A stretch of 64,000 nucleotides of DNA from Hydractinia symbiolongicarpus (Eukaryota > Cnidaria > Hydrozoa > Anthoathecata > Hydractiniidae), in assembly GCF_029227915.1 (NCBI RefSeq), contig NC_079877.1:14588851-14652850 (forward strand), in the 5' to 3' direction. Below, in pieces: positions 37,415 to 48,897 of the stretch (positions are counted from its first letter, which is position 1; every line of letters starts with the position of its first letter). Made by a program: the position numbers and the translations under genes. Under the pieces are notes generated by a model that was not told the origin of the DNA, did not search any database, and was given only the letters and a program-made list of their open reading frames with translations.

Positions 37415-38308
37415 ATGGAAAATAATCTGTCAAGGAATTCTATTATATGCAAAGGTCAAAAGATTCTTTCTGGAAAAGGAGTGGAAACAAACCTATTGGC
37501 ATTCAACGCAATGGCTGCAATTTTCTCGTTCATAATGATTGTTACGAACGGTATGTTTCTCTTCGTTTACATAGCAAGACCAATCTTACGATGTAAAGTT
37601 AAAATACTCTATCTAATGTTATGCCTTTCTGATTTTGTTTACGGTTTGTTTGCGTTCTCATTGGCGTGCATATTAACGAGCAATAAATTAGATAAACAAT
37701 GTCATATCATGGATCTGTTCATATCTTGTGGTTTCCTGTTCACAACGTTAGGTGTATTGTCGATTGGAGCAATCATTCTAGAAACATATTTAGCAGTTGT
37801 AAAACCGTTTACACATGCTAATCGAAGAGATAACAAAACTGTTGCAAAAATACTTACCGTTGCTTGGATTGCATCTATCTTTTTAGTCACAACATTGAAG
37901 TTATGGTTGGGTCAGTTGTGGAACATCTACTCAATTACGTTATGGATATTTATGATTCTGTTGCTTTGTTTCATCATCTTTGTACAAACAAAAATCTATT
38001 TATGCGTCAAACGAAGCAGTATGTTACGTAGTCGCGACAGATACGCTGTTATCACGACGTTTATGTTGACATTAACATATGTTTTAAGTTTTGTGCCAGT
38101 TTCAATCCTTGGGATATATTCCAAGTTCTCGTCTCACAAAGGCGTTTTGGAAAGTTACGTGTTACCTTGGGCTTACATAATGATAGGAATCAACTGTATC
38201 ACCGATCCCGTCATTTGCACGATGAGAACCCCCGCATTAAGAGAAAAGGTTGTCGAATTATTTAATCACCCAGGCAATGCACGAACAAACCCACAAATTG
38301 AACATTAA
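37415..38308 (+). CDS. Rhodopsin-like (class A) GPCR, single exon, non-canonical motifs
   Basis: A 297-residue seven-helix receptor. I start it at the ATG at 37415; the frame is open 39 bases further but only to a TTG. TM1 has MIVTNGMFLF (Asn1.50). TM2 has LMLCLSDFVYGL (Asp2.50). The TM3 cysteine is in DKQCHIMD. TM3 ends ILETYLAVVKPF, so the DRY triplet is ETY and Arg3.50 is missing. TM6 has SFVPVSILG. TM7 reads NCITDPVICTMR, replacing NPxxY by DPVIC (Tyr lost). ECL2 is short. All hydrophobic segments are complete and there is no frameshift, so it looks functional as a membrane protein. Loss of both G-protein switch motifs suggests altered or constitutive coupling; that is inference. Divergent neighbour: the receptor at 31578-32465. 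Confidence 0.87.
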   Translation: MENNLSRNSIICKGQKILSGKGVETNLLAFNAMAAIFSFIMIVTNGMFLFVYIARPILRCKVKILYLMLCLSDFVYGLFAFSLACILTSNKLDKQCHIMDLFISCGFLFTTLGVLSIGAIILETYLAVVKPFTHANRRDNKTVAKILTVAWIASIFLVTTLKLWLGQLWNIYSITLWIFMILLLCFIIFVQTKIYLCVKRSSMLRSRDRYAVITTFMLTLTYVLSFVPVSILGIYSKFSSHKGVLESYVLPWAYIMIGINCITDPVICTMRTPALREKVVELFNHPGNARTNPQIEH

Positions 38309-39994
38309 GGAAGCTAAAGTAAGATCTCCGTCATTGATGGTACACTCCATCTTCGCATATACTGAATATCAGTGTTATAAACAAACTACCAAAGAGATCA
38401 AGTTACAAGAAATTATATCTACTTCATTGAAAGGATATACAAAACCTGTTAATTTTTTATGATTTGTTAATTTTTTGCTACGCCGTTTAACGCCCTTCTG
38501 AGTTTGTCTATCTGAGCTAACAAAGTTGGTGATTTTGCTTCAAATTGTGTATTTTTGATAGAAACATAAGCAATAGGTACTGTTACGCAAGTCACAACGG
38601 TTTTTCTTTAGGACTGCGTTATCGTCATAACATTTTGTTACAAAATTTGTACGTTGGTTTTTTTGCACACATGTAATACCAGGCGGTAAACATGTAAACA
38701 AAACTTATCCAAGTTATATTTTCATTGCTCCTATGAAGTCAAGAAATAATTTTTAGGTTAACTTTTCCTTTAATGTGGAAGTGTAAACAAAACTTCCAAA
38801 TTTTTGAAGCCGCACACGAGAAACACATGGAATGTGACATTTCAGAAATGCACATGTACTAACTAAACATCATAATATAGAATAACTACACATGTCTTCA
38901 AAAAGTCTGTGACATAACATTGTGGTGGTTTTATCTAAATATTATGTTAAATTTGCATAGTTCCGTTCAAGTTTCTATGATTTAATAGGATTGATTTCTT
39001 GTTGGTTATTATTAATTGTTTGCATAAATTGACTAAATGAATGTAGAGGTGTTGCCATAATTTCCATAAATTAAATACATGGCATCGAGAGAAAATATAT
39101 TTTTTTTTTTCTATACACTTATTCGTCGTCATTTTGTTTTGATTTCATGTTTAAAAGGAGTATATTAGCGAGAATTGCTGTAAGTCTGTGTTATTTATAA
39201 TCTTCTTTCAATTAATTCGCTAATTATAGTAGCATGAATGGTCGAACCTACGTTTACGGAAAAAAAATTGTAGAATTTGTGATGTGAAAATTAAATTAGG
39301 TGTTGGATTGGATATGTTAATCCGAAACCACGTGAAATTTAGAGTAGCTGGTAATGTGGAGTGCCACAATACCTTTGCATGTCGTTTTAAAATCTTGAGA
39401 CTAGTCTAGTAAATGATACCAAATCTTTAGGCTTTAATTTGCCAAATTGTTTAGTTCACGATGACTCTTGTAAACTGTTACATAAACAGAAAGATAGAAC
39501 GCAGATGTGGAGAATTAAAAACGAAATGTTTATAAAGACATAAGCTGCTTTTTGGTCTTTGTAATGACGGAAGTATATAGGAATACACTATCTGCAAAAA
39601 TTTTCCATGAATACTGGCAGCAACAATGATGATAAATTGGAAAGTTATCTTCATGAAAATAAATTTGAGGATGAATTTTCACAAATCAAATTTTCTATTA
39701 ACTTGAATAACCAAACCATCCATGATGTAATATTCTTCAGAAAAAGTAAACATTTCAGAATAATAAGCGTTCGAACTAAAGTAATTACAATCTGTAAGAA
39801 CTGGAGATTGAAGAGAAGTTATTAGTTTTTTACATTTAACTTAGGCTCACATTACGAAGTAAAAAGTCAGAGAGGAAGGATGGGGAATATTGTGGTGTTT
39901 GGCATGCCATAAAACTTCCATTTGAAGAAAAAAAGGCAATATTTTAGTTGCACTTCACAACTTGTTTTTGTACTTCCATAGTTCTTATTATAAA
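38309..39994. other. Unassigned intergenic DNA
   Basis: 3' flank of the receptor gene. No gene, transposon ends or shared repeat supported; the 72-residue frame at 39607 has no recognisable feature. Confidence 0.4.
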
Positions 39995-40072
39995 CTAGTC
40001 CGTGGCCCGTGGATAAATATGAGGGTTCGCCCGTCCTTTGCTTACCACAGAGACGACGGCTATTATTATAGA
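39995..40072 (-). mobile_element. Helitron, family A/B-related short copy
   Basis: On the minus strand it runs from TCTATAATAATAGCCG (40072) to CCACGGGCCACGGACTAG (39995) followed by T. Its 5' end is like family B and its 3' end like family A. It begins four bases after the 3' end of the family B element at 40077, a head-to-tail arrangement. Confidence 0.6.
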
Positions 40073-40211
40073 GGTACTAGCCGGGTTAAGCCTCAAGTTA
40101 AGAAGTGACCCGTCGTTAAACACTTTGCGCTAAATAACAGCTGTAAACTGTACCACACGATCAGGTGGAGCGCTTTTGAACAGGTATGCAGTATGTTGTA
40201 AATCAAGTGAA

Positions 40212-40271
40212 GCGCATACACCATTATAGTGTTGCGACTGTGCGCATACACCATTATAGTGTTGCGACTGT
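40212..40271. repeat. Exact 30 bp tandem duplication
   Basis: GCGCATACACCATTATAGTG plus TTGCGACTGT is present twice back to back. Helitron copy 1 has this unit once (near 12558), so the duplication happened in this copy. Confidence 0.95.
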
Positions 40272-41305
40272 AACATATTTTTAAAAAAATATCTTTCCCG
40301 CAACGATAGCTGAAATAAAAACAGAGTTTAAAAACCGTTGATACTCCATCATAGCAAAAACAATCGGTCAATATTATTTTATTTTGCGGAATAAGATTTT
40401 GTGAAAGTTAAAAAATTAATCGTGACACCGGGATGATCGTATAGTACAGTTAAACAGTGTTGTACAGGCGTATAGTGATAATACCCTTTTGAAAAAACTT
40501 TCTCGCTGACTCAGTTTAAATAAAAACACAAGAAAAAGTCCATTGCTAAAACAAGGTTGAGCGGTTAGTCCAGGTAAACAGTGTTGCACATCCGTACAGG
40601 TGTGATTCCCGAGAAAGTTAGAAAATTAATTGCCAGTGGGCTAACCCCTTTTACAAAAAACAGTCTGTTGTTAACACTGTACAGTTAAACAGATTTGAAC
40701 AGGCGTAATACTCTTTTTCAAAAAAACATCATCGCAACTTCGGTTTAAATGAAAACACAGGGAACAGCCTGTTGTTACCACTCCAGCTAAAGGCAATTGC
40801 TCAGCCATTTTATTTGCAAAAAGAGTTTTCAGGAAAATAATAACAGATGCAGCTACCTAACAAACTGCATTTAGCATAAGAATTATTGCTTAAGAATATT
40901 GTTGTAGCCAAACTGCATTTTTACACTCTCACTTTTTAGGCAAATATAGGAGCTAGCTAAATGGCTACATCCTCAACATAAAAATAAATGTTGGGTAGGA
41001 TAAAAAGCTCTTACATCAAACAGAATAGTAAAAAGTAAGGCTCTAGCTAGCTAGCTAGCTAGCCTTCAAAATCTTCGTTCCTAGCCAAAAATCCTAAAAC
41101 TGGTGGGTTTAAGATCTGTACGTAGCTAAAAAAACGTGACAATATATTTATCTTAACGTTAAAAACAAACAGAAAACAAATATAACAAAAATATAAGCTT
41201 TCAGAAGATAAACAAAAGCAAACAGGCCTACAAACCTCCCACACATTGCACATAACTTTTTACAAAATCAAAAATCTTGGATTGTATTTTTAAGAATCAA
41301 AACAT

Positions 41306-42085
41306 TCATGTATGTATGTATGTATTCTTTATTTTAAGTTGGTTACAATGGGTAGCCTAGACTAATAAAAACCAACTAACCTAGGCGATCCAGCTTTATG
41401 CTTTCTTGTAAAGAAAGGCCAGAGAACCTGTGAACGAGGTTGTAATAAATATTTATTTACAATTTTATTTTATTTATAAACAAATTAAACAACTACAATG
41501 GATAACTCCTTGTGACACAAGTTGCTTCTTAAATTCTTCGACCGTTTGGCATAATTTTACATTTTGCGGCAATTTATTCCATAGCCAACAAACTCTATAT
41601 AAAACAGAGTTTGTACCAAAATAGGTCGATTTGGCAGGAGGGAGAGCTAACGTTCGTCCCGTTCTAAGTTCGCAGTTTAAGTGTTTCGAGTCAAGATTAA
41701 AGTATGACCACATGAACTCAGGGTTCAGGTGCATTATCGACTTGAAAATTTCAATCGCTAGTGTTCGTAAATGTAGCTGGTGGATAGATATTTCGTTTAA
41801 TGTGGCAAGTAAATCACCATATGATAAGTCAATGTTGTAAACTACTTTTAGTGTCCTGCGATGAATTTTTTCAATTTCTTTATAAGGCTTTTTTCTACAA
41901 AACATCAAGATTATCGCAGCATAACTGAATGGACTTTTGATGATTGTAGAGGCTAAGACTTTAGCCTTATTCAGTGTTTAATATTGTCTTAATCTACGGA
42001 GAGCATGGAGTTTATAGTTAGCCGTAGAGCATATATTTTGAATATGGTCATTAAATAGTAACTTATTGTCAATAAGCCGCGAAAA
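41306..42085 (-). mobile_element. 5'-truncated CR1/jockey-clade LINE
   Basis: The minus strand carries the C-terminal part of a non-LTR reverse transcriptase. It begins in sequence reading KLHALRRLRQY and NKAKVLASTIIKSPFSYAAI, with a stop between them, and continues in a 144-residue open frame (41908-41474) with KIHRRTLKVVYN, SIHQLHLRTLAIEIFK and LWNKLPQNVKL. It ends in CSCLICL, like the CPCRLC-type C termini of CR1/L2 elements. The 3' end is a short ATAC/ATGT microsatellite (41308-41324), the usual tail of this clade. The catalytic core and endonuclease are missing. Inserted in Helitron copy 40077-42321. Confidence 0.8.
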
Positions 42086-42829
42086 TATACGAAATTGTTT
42101 TTTAAGCGAAACTCTTGGACTTTTTTTGGTCACGAAAATCTTTGTTTTTTTAAAGAATCAGGCGTCGTGGTTAGTATACTACGCGCGAGCGGTCGATACA
42201 AAGTCGGTAAAAACATATCGCATTTGGTATTGGTGCGCATTTTAAAAATTACGTGTTTCCGCCACAGGACGCGGCTTTCGCGGACACACAGACAGACGGA
42301 ATACGGCTATTATTAAAGAGATATGCGAGGCGTTGCTGTATTTCAGTATTGTTTCCAACCCCGAAAGAAACATTAAAATATTCAAATTTTCTTACCACAA
42401 AAAACTTATTTAACGACCATGCATTCGCAACCATCTTTAAAGTTAATAAAAATACTAATACATATAATCAGGAAAGTTTTATTTGTTAATTTATTTTAGC
42501 TACAAACTCAGATTTTAAGGGGATTATCCTAAAGCCAGAGAGCTAGCATGACAAAATTTCTAATTTTACTGTTGTAAAAACTTTGGGAAAAGTCTAAAGT
42601 TTATTGATTCAAGGAGACTACATGTTCATTTTTTACCTACAATTAATTTTGTAACCACAGGCTACTTTCATAAAAACTTATTCCGTCAAATAAAATTGGT
42701 CAGTGATTATTTTAGCTTTATTCTACTTAAACTGACGTTGCAATAAACTCCTTTTGAAAAGGCTATTATGCCTATAGAGCGCACACTACATGGATGAGTT
42801 TGTAGTATTCTGTGACGTCATTAAATTCA

Positions 42830-43270
42830 ATTACTAAAATTCTAGAGCGAATTTTTACATTCTGTTTGAAATTTCTGAAAGGTAAATAAAAGTTATGTAA
42901 AATATATTCCGGTTTTTACATAGATCGTATGAAAAATTGCCAAATATTGTCCGAAAGTCCAGTTTTTCCAGATTTTCGGGTACAATTTAAAAAAATCAGT
43001 AAATCGAAATAATCACGTGACCAAAACATGCAAAATGATTCTTCCTGATGAAACAAAATTGTGTTGTAAGTTTCAAGTTCTTAACATAATCCTAACAAAA
43101 GTAATTATATTTTCCCTATTATAAGGGTTTCATAGAGATTTTTAGGGGTAGTTTCGAGTAACAACCAATATCAAAGCCTCTGAAAGGTATTAGACCTAAA
43201 AATTTTTCATGCATGTGTCTAATAGATAAATATTGAAACTCAGTAAGTAATGTAGTCATGCAACATAGTA
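42830..43270 (+). repeat. Dispersed repeat family C, copy 3
   Basis: Same phrases and order as 34380-34850: TTTTTACATTCTGTTTGAAA, ATTCCGGTTTTTACATAGAT, GCAAAATGATTCTTCCTGAT, CAAAGCCTCTGAAAGGTAT, ending with AATATTGAAACTCAGTAAGTA. Non-coding. Confidence 0.7.
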
Positions 43271-43777
43271 TTAAATAGGACTAAATAGGGTTAAAGTTAT
43301 AATGTAAAGTTTAATGTAAATATTACTCATATGTTAATCTATATAAGTTCTTTAAAAGTTTCATAGAGGCTGTACATTAAGAATATTAAAAACATAGAAT
43401 ATGTATATTATGAGTTAAGTTCTTTCTTGTTCTAGAGTTTCCTTCTAACATATTTACCCCTTAATTGTAAGTGAATGCTTCCCTCATCACATATACTGCT
43501 TCTTACTTAAGAAAACTACTAAAATTATAAATGATAAGAAATTTCACTGTTTTAGTCTCAATTTCCCAAGAAGTTAAAGGTATTTACAGCTATGCAAAGA
43601 ATATTTATAAAAAGAGCACAGCCCATAAATATGTGAAAGTTCTCCGTGCTATATTTGGCATGATACTTCATACAAGATTCTGTCTTTATGCGTACTAATG
43701 CAGTGGTCAACAAAAATGCATTCATACGCATCAGCGCCTCTTAAAACCCATTTCTTTTATTTCCAACACAAATAATG
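43271..43777. other. 3' flank of the glutamate receptor gene
   Basis: AT-rich. Presumably the 3' UTR and polyadenylation region of the gene that ends at 43778 on the minus strand. No other feature. Confidence 0.4.
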
Positions 43778-46700
43778 TCACAAAGTTTTGCATGCTTTGT
43801 ACTTCCATCCCCATACCATATGTTCAGCAAAAAAGATCACAATTGCGACGATAGAAGCAGCAGTTAATGCTATAAACAGCCCACCGAATGAGTTCATTTC
43901 TGCCTGATCAATTGTATGTTCTTGTGATTTAATTAAGCAGTTATTCGACAACCATTTTTTTTCTAATCTTGTAATAAAACCGCTCTCTTTATATTTTTGA
44001 AGAAGATCGCTAATTTTCGATTTCCATGGGGAACCTTTAGATGTTGCTAAAGAATAGCCAGAACCTGGTATTGGATCACCAACAACTTGAATGCTGCAGT
44101 CGTGATCGGCGCTTACGTGCTGCGCTAGGACTGTCATGTCGTGTATCATTGCATTCAGTTTTCTAGTTGAAAATGGAAATGCAATTTAGCTATACAGACG
44201 ATTAATTTCTGACAGAATAATCTCATTTTATGCGGTTTAAAGATAACGGAAGGACATTTGTTGAGGGTAAAATTTATTTTTAGTTCAGAAAACAATGGGA
44301 TTCATTCGTCAAGACTGTGCATTTTCACAACAAAAACAATGACGTAGAAATGTTATTTTCTAAACACGTGTTGCTTTAATTCGATACCACGTCACTCGAC
44401 TATGCGTCTTGTTTACTTAAGATACCTGAAAAATCTAGCTTCATAACATATAGATCAATCAATCAATATAATTTCATTTATTATCCTTATCCCTTTTTGC
44501 CACATAAGTATACTAATTTCTCAGATGAAAGAATGTGACGAAGAAATCAAGCAGGAAATATTGATAAATTTGGATGAAAATTAGATCTTACTTTATCATA
44601 GGACATAAAAGAATTTTGGCATCGATCTGTGTCTAGTAACAAAACCGATAAAAGAAATAAAGGAAAATACATATATACCCTGATTTTAAGTCTTCTATTG
44701 CTTTGCCTGTATCTAAATAATTGTGCTTTTCCATAAACCTATACATGGTCCTGTACACTGATTTACTGCTGTCCCGAAACAACTGCGCCATACCAGAATG
44801 TGCTAAGGTTGCATAGATAAAACTGTTTGTAGGATTGGTGATCTAAAAAAGTAGATAGTCATAAATTGATTGGTTATAGAATTTATATCACCCTACATTA
44901 TGCAAAGATAAAAACAGAGTAACTGCAGTAATAATGAAATTGAATAAGCTACTACAGTATACCCAAAGTCATAGCAAAAGTCCAGTGGGAAATGCGCAGG
45001 ATTAGGTACTGCTTTTATAACTAAGTTAAGCAAAGATCAAAAATGATTTGGTATAATAAACAGAAATAGAGATAAGATTTAATGTCATGCAGCAGACACA
45101 AAATAAATATTAGTAGAAAGAATTTCAACGGTGTTTAATCACCCCTTTTTAAATATGAATTTTTTTTAAAACAAAAGACAGGCTCTACCAAAGTACCCTT
45201 CTCATGCATACAATAAGTGGATAATCTATTTTTAGAATGCGCTATTTCCTCAATGTCATGTAGAAGTCTCTTATCAGAGAAATCATACAGAAATAAGGTA
45301 ACTGTTTCACTTTTGTTTCGTTTTTTTCTTTCAAATAAACTTTACCACGACTAAGGCATCTGTCCTTTTTAAAGTTGATCAAGGATTCTAATTTAAACTG
45401 GAGCACCGAGATTTAAATTATAATATTAGAATATAAAAATTAACCTTGTCGTCTTTGAAGCCAGTGATTGTGGAATGGGAAGAGTACGTCACTTTAATTG
45501 TGGTTAACATTGCAGTGTATGATGACATCAAAATCATCATAAATAATGCACCACACAATGCAATGACTCTGGTGCTGACAAAAAATGGATTCTGACCTCC
45601 CATATCGCGTTGAAACACTAATCCAATTTGATACAAGATACTCTCTTTCCATGGATAAATGTTTCTTTTCGCTACAAGATATTCCATATACCATAACAGA
45701 AAACCCAAAACCATAGCAATAGCAAATGTACTTAACCATAAACGAATGGAAATGGGAGAAAATAAATCAAAATTAAAAAACATGGGTCCCTTTTTTTGCA
45801 CAACAGTACCAATACTGATTCCACTGATCATATAAGGTTCAGTAAAATCAATAATTTTGAATCGCCATTCATACATTGTAACAGCTGCCAAAACGATATC
45901 TGCCTTCCCGTAAAACAAATCTCCTATTAACCCATTATAGGTACCATTGTTTTCCCCGCCATATACAGAATCTTCCACCAAATACATATTAACATCTATG
46001 CCTAAATCTTTTTTTAGTTCATTCAATAAATCCATACAAAATCCAATACAACAGTAAGGTACTTTAACTTTTAATGTTGTATTTAGCATTTCATATACCC
46101 AGCATAAATTTCCTATATCGCATATCTTTCCAGATAAAGTTGGTTTTACTGTTGACAATGATGTGAATGGTGGTTCAATTATTGTCACGACATTAACAAC
46201 TGTTTTATGCTTTCGATGAGGAAAGTTCATTTCGCCAAGATGTATAGACTTTAAGTTATCACTTGTTAGCGATTGCCAACTCTTTTTCTCGTTCACGTGA
46301 TATATGTTTGGAAATTTTTCTTTGCTGTGTGTATTACGTATTGTTAACCCGAAAGATTTGACACTAAAGACACAAAAACATATAATAAGCACCATTTTGG
46401 ACCCCCCCCCCTGATGCATTATGCTAGTCTAATGTTTAGAAAAGTTTGAATATGAGTTAGTTCCTTATTTGCCTTTTTTAATTTATATTATGCAGTGAGC
46501 ATAGTTGATTCATTAAACTCAAGATTTAGCCGCTGTAATCCCAAATTCAAGTGATAATGGAGATTATAGACATCTATCTGAATTTACTTTGCTTTAATTA
46601 ATTAACGTCCTATAAAGTTTAAAATTCATTATGGTTCATTGATCTAGATTGCTATAGTAACTCTCCACAAGTAATTTTAAAAATTTCTTAATAAAGAGTT

Positions 46701-48897
46701 GCTTATTAGAAACAAATAAAACCCAGGTTTTGGGTGCAGTACATATGTGTTCCACTCCAGTATTAATAGGGTTAGCTTGTAGTGTGGCATATATTCAAAT
46801 GGCAGCTGTTGCCAATTACTTAAACACGTTGAAATTATATCTAGTATAACTTTAATCACGTATTCTTAAACACGACAATGTTATTTTTCTGGAACTAAGC
46901 TGAGAATTAATATAAGGGTTTAAAAACAAACACAAAAAATTTTTTAAAAAATTAGGAGAAGATGATTATCGTACTAAAGATTTCATGTTATAAGTCCTAC
47001 TTATCGCACGGTACAGAGTAAAAATGTATATGTCTTATTTTCCGAGGCTTCAGTGCGATAACTAGTTTATCAACAGTGCGAAAGACTGAAAAGATGATTC
47101 CTGAAACGAAATACAATAAATGTTTTTAACAAAACAGACAAAAACAATGAATTATCTCTTTTATTTCCCAATGACGATAAATTTAAGCATTTAATTACGC
47201 ATTATCCACAAATGAATAAAAAAGACAATGAAAACGAACAATAAATTTAATTTACCCTGAATAAAATTTAGTTGGTGTGGGTTTGTTCCTGTCGGAAATA
47301 CCGTTTTATAAAATACGGAAAATTTTGATAGAAATTTTTAACAGCCACTGCGTAGAAGATTGTGACCAATAAATCTGCATTTGTATGTCACAGACAAACA
47401 GACAGAATTAATGAAAAGTTGTTTGTTCCCACTTACGACAATTTTGTTTTAAGAAGTTTTGTTTTCATAATATTCTAAATTATTTTCGAAATCCGAATAT
47501 TTTCTGTTTAACACACAACATTCCCAGACTCCTGCAAATTTTGCGCAGTCATATTTTCCATGTGAACTAATAATGCGTTTATCGATCTTTTCTTAGCCAA
47601 TCACATTGATAGTATTTTTTGTGCTAATGATAGGGATTTAAAATAGAGAATATGGTACTCACCTTAACGTCCCTTTAAATTTGCCGTAACTGCATTCCAC
47701 TAACTTAGGATTAGGTTCTTCTAATGAATTTGCATCAACAATCAACATATTTCCAAGCGGATTAATGTTTAACATCACTTCCTTTTTTTCAGTGACCCAC
47801 ATGTATTTTTCTTCATGGAGATTGGCATTAGAAGCTAGTGTCATAATATCTGCGTAACATTTTAACGAACAAAGAAAAACAAATAATTTGTATCCTTTCA
47901 CCTTCCAGTATAAGACATCTCGAAACACGGTATTGTTTGTGTACTGATATGAAAAGAATTGCGTTGGTTTATTTTGTTGCTGGATAAATTTATTGACGTG
48001 GTCTTCGGTACTGCTGTCTGTAATGATTAGAACTGGAACGTTAAAATATTCATAAAACCAACTGATTAAACAAAGGTATGTTCTTCTTCTGGAATAATCA
48101 AGCTAAAATGAAGGATGGTGGTTAAAACATTTTAAGCCGTTTTATGTATTGAAATTTAAAAACATTTAATCATTCTTATCATAGCCTTGCGACCTTTAAA
48201 ACATTTTCGATTGACGTCACACCTGTTTCCAAGGTAACTCGACGGTGAACAGGTGGTCTGGACAAGAATAGAACAATTTTCTTTAAATGAATGAAAAAAA
48301 TCAGCTTTTTGTTTTTTTTAAGCAATTGTTTATGGTAATATTGTTTGACTTAGCTTTTCCTGTTATTTCAACGATACTTGCCAATTTGTGCCTGGTTTTG
48401 GAATAAAACAATGTATTCTTTATTACTTTTCAAAATAACAGGAGGGGTAGTTTTAAATCAATGGAAATATTTTCCCAAGCATTAAACGATGCTAAAGACT
48501 TTTAACTTTTGTCGAATGATTTTTTGGTCCGTAGGCATAAACTTCTCACCTTGCTTAGGACATTAAAATCCAACGACTTTAAATAATATGTTATGACATT
48601 TCCAATGAGCTTTACAGAATAACACCCATTTATACGGAACATATGTGTTGCATTATTTATATGCAAACCCTTTATATAGTGTCTAACTTCATACAAGGAC
48701 TTGTTGTGCATGTCACATGTTGGTATTGCTTCATTAATTGTAGCTGCTCCTGATAAAATACTTGATTGGCAAGTAACAACTAGATGAAGTTGCATGATCA
48801 TACACAACCAGTAGTTTTGATACATTATTTGTTGCGTGCTAGTGCTATCTTTTTTGTTACTAAAATATCTATATAGAAGCGGTGAACTGAGCGAAGC
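43778..48897 (-). CDS. NMDA-type ionotropic glutamate receptor (GluN1-like), five exons found
   Basis: Minus-strand exons with GT-AG introns and compatible phases: 48897 or 48825 to 48550, 48102-47663, 46363-45445, 44842-44679, 44162-43778 (TAA). Splicing gives about 730-750 residues: an amino-terminal domain, ligand-binding S1 (VVTIIEPPF, VPYCCIGFCMDLL, ADIVLAAVTMYEWRFKIIDF), M1, re-entrant pore loop, M3 (SSYTAMLTT), S2 (NPTNSFIYATLAHSG, YRFMEKHNY, GKLNAMIHDMTVL) and M4. NPTNSFIYAT, MEKHNY and CCxGFCxDLL match GluN1 best. By comparison with GluN1, the ligand arginine, threonine and aspartate are kept. Pro516 becomes Ala, Ser688 becomes Gly and Trp731 becomes His. The pore N-site position is Gln (LVFQRDMGG), and SYTANLAAF has become SYTAMLTTI. 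The 5' end is uncertain: 48825 is an ATG, but a good acceptor at 48898 suggests an internal exon with more exons upstream. Function as a cation channel subunit follows from the family. Confidence 0.85.

Larger units (their letters stand above)
40077..42321 (-). mobile_element. Non-autonomous Helitron, family B, copy 2, with nested LINE
   Basis: Minus-strand start TCTCTTTAATAATAGCCG (42321) after a flanking A; end CCCGGCTAG (40077) before T. Internal blocks match copy 1: CCACACG(A/G)(T/C)CAGGTG, GCGCATACACCATTA, GTAACTTTCCCGCAAC-like sequence and the 115 bp units. It is 2.25 kb long only because a LINE of about 0.78 kb sits inside; without it the length equals copy 1. Confidence 0.7.
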
